Source: Asticcacaulis benevestitus DSM 16100 = ATCC BAA-896
GTDB lineage: Bacteria; Pseudomonadota; Alphaproteobacteria; Caulobacterales; Caulobacteraceae
NCBI RefSeq assembly: GCF_000376105.1
Contig: NZ_AQWM01000014.1
Coordinates: 1 to 64,000, forward strand
Length of the DNA: 64,000 nt
Direction of reading: 5' to 3'
The position numbers were made by a program, and so were the translations under genes. The notes below the pieces were generated by a model. It saw only the letters and a program-made list of their open reading frames with translations. It did no database searches and was not told the origin of the DNA. Numbering within the stretch: position 1 is the first letter of the stretch; each line of letters starts with the position of its first letter. Below, one piece after another: positions 38,289 through 44,959 of the stretch.

Positions 38289-40385
38289 TTACCAGATGCG
38301 GACGCGGTCGGCGGGCTTCAGATAGTACTTGCCGCTGGTCACATCGAACGCCTTATACCAGGCATCGACATTGCGCACCGAGCCGATGGCGCGGAACTTG
38401 TCGGGCGAGTGCGGATCTGACGACACAAGATACTTCATGAAGTCGTCTTGATACTTGCTCTGCCACACCTGCGCGAAGCCGAGGAAGACGCGCTGATCAC
38501 CCGTCAGGCCGTCGATCACCGGCGCCGGCTTACCGCCGAGCGACAGGTGATAGGCGTCGAGACCGAGCAGGATGCCGCCGAGGTCAGCGATGTTCTCGCC
38601 CATGGTCAGGCCGCCCTGAACGTGGAAACCGGGAACGGGCTCATAAGCATCATACTGCTTGCCGAGCGCCACGGTCTGGGCCTCGAACTTGGTGGCGTCT
38701 TCCGGCGTCCACCAGTCGATAAGCGCGCCGGTCGAATCGTAGTGACGGCCCTGATCGTCGAAACCATGGGTGATTTCGTGGCCGATAACGCCGCCGATGG
38801 CGCCGTAATTGACGGCCGGATCAGCCTTCGGATCAAAGAAGGGGGCTTGCAGGATGGCGGCGGGGAAGACGATCTCATTCTTGGTCGGGGAATAGTAGGC
38901 GTTGACGGTTTGCGGCGTCATTTCCCAGTCTTCCGGATCGATCGGCTTATCGATGTGCGAGACATTGTAGGCCCATTCAAAAGCCGATGAGCGCTCGATA
39001 TTGCCGTAGAGATCGTCGGCCTTGATGGTCAGGCCTGCATAATCGCGCCACTTGTTGGGGTAGCCGATCTTGACGCCGAAGGTAGAGAGCTTTTCCAGCG
39101 CCTTGGCCTTGGTGGGCGCGCTCATCCAGGTCAGGTTGTCGATGCGGAGTTTCATGGCCGCCAGCAGGTCATGTACCAACGCTTCCATCTTGGCCTTGGA
39201 TTCGGGCGGGAAGTAATCGCGGACATAAGCGCGGCCGAGGGCCTCGCCAATCTTATCGTCGGTGGTGCCGATGGCGCGCTTCCACAGGGGGCGCTGCTCG
39301 GCGATGCCGTACATGGTCTTGGAGCGGAACTCGAAGCGGCGGTTATAGAAGCGATCACCGAGATAGGCCGAGGCCTGATCGGTGGCCTGGAAAGTTTCCC
39401 AGGCTTTCAGGGTTTCGAGCGGCGTGTCGGCGAAGATCTTGGCGATCTTAGGGATGGCGGTGTTTTGCCCGACGATGACCTTCTGCGCCTGACTCACTGT
39501 GGCGGCGGCAAAGAAACCGTCCCAGTTGAAGCCGGGGGCGTAGGTGTTCAGATCCTTCAGCGCCATCGGGTTGTAGGTCTTGGTGTCGTCGCGGCTCTCG
39601 ATCTTGGTCCAGCTTACCTTGGCGATTTCCGTTTCCATGGCGACGATGTTTTTCGCGGCGACTTCAGGATGGGCGTACCCGGTCAGGGTCAGCATGTCCT
39701 TAATGTAAAGTTCGTAGGCCGCCTTCTTATCGGCGTAGGTCTCCGACAGGTAATAGTCGCGGTCGGGCAGGCCGAGGCCGCCTTGCGTCAATTGCAGCGC
39801 GCGAAAGCCGGGCTTCTTGGCATCGTCATAGACGAAGATATTGAAGAAGGCCGCGCCGAATCCCTGCGACGTCCAGCCCATGAAGCTGGCCATGTCCGCC
39901 TTTGTCTTGATGGCGGCGATCTTCTCCAGTTCGGGTTGCAGCGGCTTGACGTCGAGCTTGTTCTTCAGGTCGGCGTTCATGGCGCTGCGGTAGAGGTCGG
40001 CGATCTTCAGATTTTCGCCGGTCAGGTCGGTGCGTGCGGCCAGGCCGGTCACCAGAGCCTTCAGGCGGAATTCGGAGAGATCGGCCAGTTGGTTGAAGGC
40101 GCCATAGCCTGGCTGATCGCCGGGGATGGTCATGGCCTTCAGCGCGGCGCCATTGGCGTAGTTGAAGAAGTCATCGCCGGGCTGGATCGTCTTGTCCATG
40201 CCATCGAGGGCAAAGCCCCAGGTGCCGTAGCTCTTCGCCACAGTATCGGAAGCGGCGGCATCGGTCTCGCCGAACAGATGGCTGGCATCGGCCTTGTCAT
40301 TGATGGCCGGCACAGCGGCGATGACGGGCAAGGCCAGCAGGGCGGTGCTGATGGCTAAAGCAGATGTGAGGATTTTGGCGCGCAT
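38289..40385 (-). CDS. M13 family zinc metallopeptidase (PepO/neprilysin-like), copy 1
   Basis: A 698-residue exported peptidase. After a signal peptide (ILTSALAISTALLALPVIAA) comes the large M13 N-terminal domain with FDYANGAAL-type segments (here FFNYANGAALKAM), then the catalytic zinc motif VIGHEITHGFDDQGR near residue 532 and the third ligand in ENIADLGG, ending in DRVRIW, the expected C-terminus. Such enzymes degrade small peptides in the periplasm. The start at 40385 has GGAGAG upstream. An exact CtrA-type box lies 124 bases upstream. A close paralogue is at 44960. Confidence 0.93.
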   Translation of the reverse strand: MRAKILTSALAISTALLALPVIAAVPAINDKADASHLFGETDAAASDTVAKSYGTWGFALDGMDKTIQPGDDFFNYANGAALKAMTIPGDQPGYGAFNQLADLSEFRLKALVTGLAARTDLTGENLKIADLYRSAMNADLKNKLDVKPLQPELEKIAAIKTKADMASFMGWTSQGFGAAFFNIFVYDDAKKPGFRALQLTQGGLGLPDRDYYLSETYADKKAAYELYIKDMLTLTGYAHPEVAAKNIVAMETEIAKVSWTKIESRDDTKTYNPMALKDLNTYAPGFNWDGFFAAATVSQAQKVIVGQNTAIPKIAKIFADTPLETLKAWETFQATDQASAYLGDRFYNRRFEFRSKTMYGIAEQRPLWKRAIGTTDDKIGEALGRAYVRDYFPPESKAKMEALVHDLLAAMKLRIDNLTWMSAPTKAKALEKLSTFGVKIGYPNKWRDYAGLTIKADDLYGNIERSSAFEWAYNVSHIDKPIDPEDWEMTPQTVNAYYSPTKNEIVFPAAILQAPFFDPKADPAVNYGAIGGVIGHEITHGFDDQGRHYDSTGALIDWWTPEDATKFEAQTVALGKQYDAYEPVPGFHVQGGLTMGENIADLGGILLGLDAYHLSLGGKPAPVIDGLTGDQRVFLGFAQVWQSKYQDDFMKYLVSSDPHSPDKFRAIGSVRNVDAWYKAFDVTSGKYYLKPADRVRIW

Positions 40386-40508
40386 GAAGTCTCTCCGGTA
40401 AGGGAGACGTCGTGCGCTCCCGAAACAAGCGCACACCTTGATACAGTTTAACGCTTTCGTCTCATGAACATTTGGTAATCTTGTTCCGAACGATACGATG
40501 TCACCGCC

Positions 40509-40523
40509 TTAACAACTGATTAA
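40509..40523 (+). promoter_or_regulatory. Exact CtrA-type box TTAA-N7-TTAA
   Basis: TTAACAACTGATTAA matches the full CtrA consensus of Caulobacterales (TTAA, seven bases, TTAA). It is intergenic, 124 bases upstream of the first M13 peptidase start codon. Binding is inferred. Confidence 0.5.
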
Positions 40524-40559
40524 CAGTTTTTGACGACCGCGTCATATTTTTGGAATTTA

Positions 40560-40725
40560 AACCAAAAAAAAGCCCGCACAGGGGGGATAAGGCCCGGCGA
40601 GCTTTTTTATTTGTTATAAGCGAGCGTTTCCTCCCCGAAACGCTGGGAACTGACTTCACTCTACTGGGGAAGTTCCGTTCTCTTGGGTTGGAGAAAACAT
40701 TTTTAGGGCCGCGCTGTCAACTGGT
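40560..40725 (-). ncRNA. Candidate leftward small RNA or structured hisS 3' UTR
   Basis: On the left-reading strand, after a TTGACA (40718-40723), come a stem GGAACT-AGTTCC (40676-40646), a perfect eight-base hairpin AGCGTTTC-GAAACGCT (40644-40623) with loop GGGGAG, and a terminator ending in eight Ts. The nearest upstream gene on this strand is hisS, which ends about 100 bases before the first hairpin. It may be a hisS 3' UTR or an independent RNA. No family is recognised. Confidence 0.4.
40564..40608 (-). terminator. Terminator downstream of hisS
   Basis: Read leftward, AAAAAAGCTCGC (40608-40597) pairs with GCGGGCTTTTTT (40577-40566) with one T-G wobble, followed by a T-run. It pairs less well rightward (C-A mismatch), which favours the leftward strand. 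Confidence 0.75.
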
Positions 40726-40821
40726 TTTGTCACATTGCGTCAAAATTATTTCAAGCGCTCTTAACCTTTATAACGCCGTGGTCAAAACGGCGTGAAAATC
40801 AAGGTTATATTGACGCCGCCA

Positions 40822-42303
40822 TCAACGGTTTTCTGCTATAGATTTCAAGTGGTTGATGGCTTCTGCACGTGACAGGGTGACCTGGCCGGGGCGCCCTTCC
40901 TTCCATGCCTTATTGTCACTTATTTGCATCGCCAGGTCGCGACCGAGATCGAGGTCCTTGATCGTGACTTGACCGGCTTTCAGCTCGTCTTCGCCCATCA
41001 TGACCACAGCGGGGCTGAGTCGGCGATCGGCGTACTTCATTTGCGCTTTCATGCCTGAACGGCCGAGGTAGACCTCGGCGGCCATGCCGGCGGCGCGCAC
41101 GTCAGCGGCGAATTTGAAATACTCGCCCATATCGGATTCGGAGAAGGCGATAATGACGATGGGGCCGCGCGCCACGTTCTTCTTGCCGAGATCCGTCAGG
41201 GCCAGTGCTGCCGCCAGACGTGATACGCCGAACGAGAAGCCGGTGGAGGGCACCTGCTGGCCGGTGAAGCGCGCGACAAGATCATCGTAACGGCCGCCGC
41301 CGCCGACGCTGCCCATCTGAACCAGATTGCCCTTGTCGTCGCGGGTTTCGAGCAGCAGTTCACCCTCGAAAACCGGGCCGGTATAGTATTCGAGACCGCG
41401 CACGATGCCCGGATCGAAGATGGCGGCATCTTCGCCAACGCCCATAGCGGTCAGGGCGGTATCGATGCGCGTCAGGTCTTCGAGACCCGCCTGTCCTTCG
41501 GCCGAATTGGTCAGCACGGCGGCCAGTTTTTCCAGCACCGCCGCGCGGGTGGCGGCCCCGCCCGCCGATACGAAATCGAGCACGGGCTGAATGGCGGAGT
41601 CGGGGAGCTGGGCGCCTTTGGTGTAGTCGCCGCTGTCATCCTTGCGGCCGGCACCGAGCAACAGGGCCACGCCTTCAAGGCCGAAGCGGTCGAGCTTATC
41701 TATGGCGCGCAGGACGCCGAGTTGCTGGCCTGACTCGCTGACGCCGAGGCTGGTCAGCAGGCCATTCAGCAGTTTGCGGTTGTTGACGCGCAGGCGCGCC
41801 GGCACATCGAGCGCCTTGTATCCGGCAACGGCCAGGGCGATCATTTCGGCATCGGCCTCGGGGCGATCGGAACCAACGATATCGGCGTCGCACTGCATGA
41901 ATTCACGCAGGCGGCCGGGGCCCGGTTTTTCGTTGCGCCACACCGGCCCGAAGGCGTAGCGGCGGAAGGGCTTGGGCAGGGTTTCCCAGTTTTGGGCGGC
42001 GAAGCGCGCCAGCGGCGCGGTCAGGTCATAGCGCAGCGCCATCCATTGCTCGTCATCGTCCTGCTGGGCGAAGACGCCCACATTGGGGCGGTCCGAATCC
42101 GGCAGGAACTTGCCAAGGGCGTCGGCATATTCAAAAGCCGGGGTTTGCAGGGCTTCGAAACCGAAGTCCTCATAAACCTTCGACACGGTGGTGATCAGAT
42201 GACGCTCGATGGCGATCTGATGGCTTCGCTTGTCGATAAAGCCGCGCGGACTGCGTGCCTCAGGACGAAAGGACGGGACGGGGTTTTCTGGATTTTCGCT
42301 CAT
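40822..42303 (-). CDS. hisS: Histidyl-tRNA synthetase
   Basis: A 493-residue class II synthetase that charges tRNA-His. Motif 2 reads RYAFGPVWRNEKPGPGRLREF, then MQCDADIVG; the histidine-specific segments are GIVRGLEYYTGPVFEGEL and GGGGRYDDLVARF; the C-terminal anticodon domain follows. The PGPGRLREFMQCD form is the alphaproteobacterial type, which is known to charge tRNA-His lacking the usual extra G at position -1. The start has no strong ribosome-binding site. It is followed by a long 3' untranslated region that may hold an RNA. Confidence 0.94.
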   Translation of the reverse strand: MSENPENPVPSFRPEARSPRGFIDKRSHQIAIERHLITTVSKVYEDFGFEALQTPAFEYADALGKFLPDSDRPNVGVFAQQDDDEQWMALRYDLTAPLARFAAQNWETLPKPFRRYAFGPVWRNEKPGPGRLREFMQCDADIVGSDRPEADAEMIALAVAGYKALDVPARLRVNNRKLLNGLLTSLGVSESGQQLGVLRAIDKLDRFGLEGVALLLGAGRKDDSGDYTKGAQLPDSAIQPVLDFVSAGGAATRAAVLEKLAAVLTNSAEGQAGLEDLTRIDTALTAMGVGEDAAIFDPGIVRGLEYYTGPVFEGELLLETRDDKGNLVQMGSVGGGGRYDDLVARFTGQQVPSTGFSFGVSRLAAALALTDLGKKNVARGPIVIIAFSESDMGEYFKFAADVRAAGMAAEVYLGRSGMKAQMKYADRRLSPAVVMMGEDELKAGQVTIKDLDLGRDLAMQISDNKAWKEGRPGQVTLSRAEAINHLKSIAENR

Positions 42304-42515
42304 GCGCGCCGATTAAAGCATTGGCGGCTTTGAGACAAGGGTGCAGGCCAGAAAGGCCGCAAACGGACAACATCCGAAAGCGCAAGTTACTCGCCCATAA
42401 GGGGAAAATAAAAAGTCAGCGGTATTTTGACACTTAAGTCGAAAAATTTAGTAAACCCCTTCTAAATGTGGTGGAACGGTGTTATAAATAAGGCTCCCTT
42501 AAGGAGGGCAAAGCC

Positions 42516-42683
42516 ATGAGGAAGTCGCCTACAGCAGAAAACTTTTCGCGTTTTGTCGTCGCCATGATTGTGGTGACGGTCGTTATCGCCGCCTTGGTCT
42601 GGGCGTTCTCGTCCGTCGGACCGGAATGTGCGGCGGGTGTACCTTGCCATCCCAATGGCCAGGCTGCAGTCGTACATTACTGA
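42516..42683 (+). CDS. Small single-helix membrane protein (55 aa)
   Basis: A 55-codon gene with a textbook ribosome-binding site (AAGGAGG, eight bases before ATG). The product has a short polar N-terminus (MRKSPTAENFSRF), one hydrophobic helix (residues 14-33: VVAMIVVTVVIAALVWAF) and an exported tail with two cysteines (CAAGVPCHPNGQ) that could form a disulfide. It is divergent from hisS. I do not recognise it. The ribosome-binding site, helix and paired cysteines argue that it is real. Confidence 0.6.
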   Translation: MRKSPTAENFSRFVVAMIVVTVVIAALVWAFSSVGPECAAGVPCHPNGQAAVVHY

Positions 42684-42842
42684 CGCAAGGTTGCCGCGCT
42701 TTTATCTGACATTATCAGCGCGACCTCCGGCGCACAGACACGCGATGACGTCCGTTCGGGCTGGAACGGCGTCGGCAATATCTGTGCGCCGGGGAGGCCT
42801 GCATTAACGCTTTGTTGGACTGGCTCTGGCATAAGAGACGTC

Positions 42843-43349
42843 ATGACCTGTTTCCGCAAAGCCGTTCCGCTCGTACTGACCCTGTGCGCCGCTCTGATGG
42901 CGCAAACCGCCTGCGCCACCGCGCCGGTGGCTTCATCCGCTGCGCCAACCAGCAAAATTTCGCGCGATCCCTTTTTCGCCGGTCTGGTAACCCGTGCGCG
43001 GCGCCTGGAAAGCGAGACCAAGGCCTTCACGCCGGCGCTTGACCTGTTGCAGCAGCCAAAGTTCAAGATCTATACGCAGGCCATCCGTAATCTGTCGGCC
43101 GATGATCAGAAGGGCCACATGACCCTGAAAGCGCGCGGCACCGATAACGACCTGAAATGTATTATGAAGGGGCTGTCGCTTGATCTGAACATCAAGATGG
43201 ACGCCATCCTGACCGCTAAGAGCGATGCCGAGGTCGGGACGGCACTCAATAACATGGCTGCCCTGCTGAGAGATCATATCGATGTCATCGTCACGCCAGC
43301 CACCGCCGATTCCGGCCTTGATTGCGTCATCGAGTTCGGCAACACTTGA
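42843..43349 (+). CDS. Hypothetical exported protein, possible lipoprotein
   Basis: A 168-residue protein with an N-terminal hydrophobic segment (VPLVLTLCAALMAQTACAT). The TAC near residue 24 might be a lipobox, though not an ideal one; otherwise cleavage after CATA is likely. The mature part is helical, with KISRDPFFAGLVTRARRLES and later VTPATADSGLDCVIEFGN. No family recognised. AAGAGACG lies upstream of the ATG. It is followed after 32 bases by a lipoprotein gene in the same direction, so the two probably form an operon. Confidence 0.6.
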   Translation: MTCFRKAVPLVLTLCAALMAQTACATAPVASSAAPTSKISRDPFFAGLVTRARRLESETKAFTPALDLLQQPKFKIYTQAIRNLSADDQKGHMTLKARGTDNDLKCIMKGLSLDLNIKMDAILTAKSDAEVGTALNNMAALLRDHIDVIVTPATADSGLDCVIEFGNT

Positions 43350-43381
43350 GAACCGGGCAACCCGCCCCGCGAGGTTGCTTC

Positions 43382-43831
43382 ATGATCCGATTTACCCCTC
43401 TTCTCTGCGCCGTTCTCTTGTTAGCCGGTTGCGACAAACCTGCGCCGCCGAATGCCGTGCCCGCCGTGGTCGTGAGCCTGCCTGCCACGCAGACGGCCTT
43501 CCTCGCCCTGCCGCGCACCGGCGCAGCGTCTGATCGTTTTTGTGAGCAGTTCAAGACCTATGATCGCTTTGACAACTGGCAGGGCAAGGTGCGCGACTTG
43601 CGCGTCTCCACACTCGATGGCACGGCGGATATGGCGATCACTCTTGGCCAGGGCATCCGGCTGGAAGCGCTCGTCAGGAAAACCGACCCGGCCTATGCCG
43701 CTGTCATGGCGCTGCGGCTTGGGCAGTCCGTGACCTTTTCAAGTCAGTTTCAGCACAGCAACAACGACTCCGAATGTATCTATTATAATGGTCCGTTCGG
43801 CGTCCGGCTGTCCGCGATCAAGAGCATTTGA
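43382..43831 (+). CDS. Predicted lipoprotein of unknown function
   Basis: A 149-residue protein with a classical lipobox, LLLAGC, at residues 13-18 of a short signal peptide (MIRFTPLLCAVLLLAGCDKP). The mature part has two further cysteines (RFCEQFKTYDRF and DSECIYYNG) that may bridge, and strand-like segments (TADMAITLGQGIRLEALVR). I chose the start at 43382, with GAGG seven bases upstream; a longer frame from 43322 would bury the signal peptide. It probably shares a transcript with the preceding gene. Confidence 0.7.
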   Translation: MIRFTPLLCAVLLLAGCDKPAPPNAVPAVVVSLPATQTAFLALPRTGAASDRFCEQFKTYDRFDNWQGKVRDLRVSTLDGTADMAITLGQGIRLEALVRKTDPAYAAVMALRLGQSVTFSSQFQHSNNDSECIYYNGPFGVRLSAIKSI

Positions 43832-43858
43832 CGCCGCGGAAACAGATCGGATCGCGCC

Positions 43859-44656
43859 TTAAGCTTGTCTTTCTTGGTAGCCTGCGGTGGGCCGCGCCAT
43901 CATTTCCAACGTCAGGTGCACAAGTTCGACTGACTTGAACGGTTTGCTGATTTCAGCATCAGCCCCAGCCTTGACTGCCGCCGAGGTGGCGCGTCCTGAC
44001 GTGATGCGGTTGCTCAATCCGCCCGACATGGCCAATATCTTAACCCATGGCCAGGTCGATTTGATGATCTTGATGCCGGCCAGTCCGCCCATTCCGGGCA
44101 TGAAAATATCCGACAACACCAGATCGACGTGGGCGATGTCGACATTATCGAGGGCCTCTTCCATCGACTTGACGATGCTGACCCGATAACCGTTGTCACT
44201 CAGCATCTGGCCGGTCACCTTGCCAGCGGTCGGGCTGTCATCAATCACCAGGGCATGGAAGCGATGCTTGCCTTCGGCCTGATCCTGCTCGGCTGACTGG
44301 ACGATGGCGCGCAATTGATTGCGCGAAAAAGGCTTGCGCAGGATATAATCGACCTTGGCCTTGCGGGCGATGTTGAGTGTTTCTTCGATAGCTTCGCTGC
44401 GGTCACCGGCGGTCATCACGGCGACGGTGGCCTCAAGCGCCAGATCGCGCAGGCGACCAAGGTGCGGCAGCGTGTTTTCCTCTGCCAGAAAGACATCGAC
44501 AAACAGCAAGGTGGGGTGCTGTTGCAGGATAACGCGTTCGGCGTCCTCCAGAGTCTTGGCCAGAACGTAGGTCCAGTCTTCGTCTGCAAGCATGCGCCCG
44601 ATGATCTGTGCCTGTGTCTGGCTGTCCTCAATGATCAGCGCCAAGCCGTTTGCCAT
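43859..44656 (-). CDS. Response regulator with two receiver domains
   Basis: A 265-residue protein made of two CheY-like domains and no DNA-binding or enzymatic output. Domain 1 (residues 5-120) has Asp54 in LLFVDVFLA, Thr/Ala at MTAG and Lys108 in LRKPFS. Domain 2 (134-255) has IDDSPT, Asp183 in LVLSDIFMPG and Lys238 in ISKPFK. Domain 1 has only one acidic residue in its first loop (IIEDSQT). Such proteins act as phosphate relays or as partners of kinases and diguanylate cyclases. I chose the start at 44656, with GGGG upstream. The partner kinase is not adjacent. Confidence 0.88.
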   Translation of the reverse strand: MANGLALIIEDSQTQAQIIGRMLADEDWTYVLAKTLEDAERVILQQHPTLLFVDVFLAEENTLPHLGRLRDLALEATVAVMTAGDRSEAIEETLNIARKAKVDYILRKPFSRNQLRAIVQSAEQDQAEGKHRFHALVIDDSPTAGKVTGQMLSDNGYRVSIVKSMEEALDNVDIAHVDLVLSDIFMPGMGGLAGIKIIKSTWPWVKILAMSGGLSNRITSGRATSAAVKAGADAEISKPFKSVELVHLTLEMMARPTAGYQERQA

Positions 44657-44865
44657 GATGTAACCCCTTATGCCCACGCAAATCAGATGAATGGAAACGA
44701 TGTTATCATGAGGATGTTAAGTAGTCGTGAGCGCGGGATTGTGTCAGATAGTTTGGGCTTGCATGACGCGTTTTCACCGTAGGCTCATGTTTATATAAAT
44801 ATATTTTCGACTTTAAATTCCGGAAAGCGCTTCGAAGCCTGGCCGGAAGACAATTTTCAAGCCAC

Positions 44866-44895
44866 AAAAAACCCGCCTGTTTCCAGACGGGCTTT
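44866..44895 (-). terminator. Terminator of second M13 peptidase gene
   Basis: Read leftward, AAAGCCCGTCTGG, a short loop, and CAGGCGGGTTTTTT form a stem with a six-T run, about 65 bases after the stop codon. Confidence 0.82.
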
Positions 44896-44915
44896 CAGTA
44901 TCAGGCTGCGAAAAT

Positions 44916-44941
44916 CTCAACATGCGCTGTCAAGATTCCGG
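44916..44941 (-). repeat. Conserved 3' flank of M13 peptidase genes (copy 2)
   Basis: CTCAACATGCGCTGTCAAGA then TTCCGG differs at two positions from the segment at 38241-38266 after the first M13 gene. It supports a segmental duplication that included downstream sequence. Confidence 0.6.
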
Positions 44942-44959
44942 CGTAAGAGCCTGTGGCCC

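Larger units (their letters stand above)
40386..40821. other. Gene-free 436-base stretch with terminator and hairpins
   Basis: No convincing protein gene is here; an 81-codon frame at 40550-40795 has no ribosome-binding site. The stretch holds the promoter of the first M13 gene with a CtrA-type box, and a leftward terminator preceded by two hairpins that lie downstream of hisS. Confidence 0.6.
44657..44959. other. Intergenic stretch of about 300 bases
   Basis: It contains the promoter region of the leftward response regulator, an AT-rich patch around 44789-44818 (TTTATATAAATATATTTTCG), the terminator of the second M13 gene (44866-44895) and that gene's conserved 3' flank. No protein gene is evident. 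Confidence 0.6.

Noticed and set aside
40550-40795. 81-codon frame between hisS and the first M13 gene
   Set aside because: No ribosome-binding site and no family; the stretch is better explained by terminator and hairpins.
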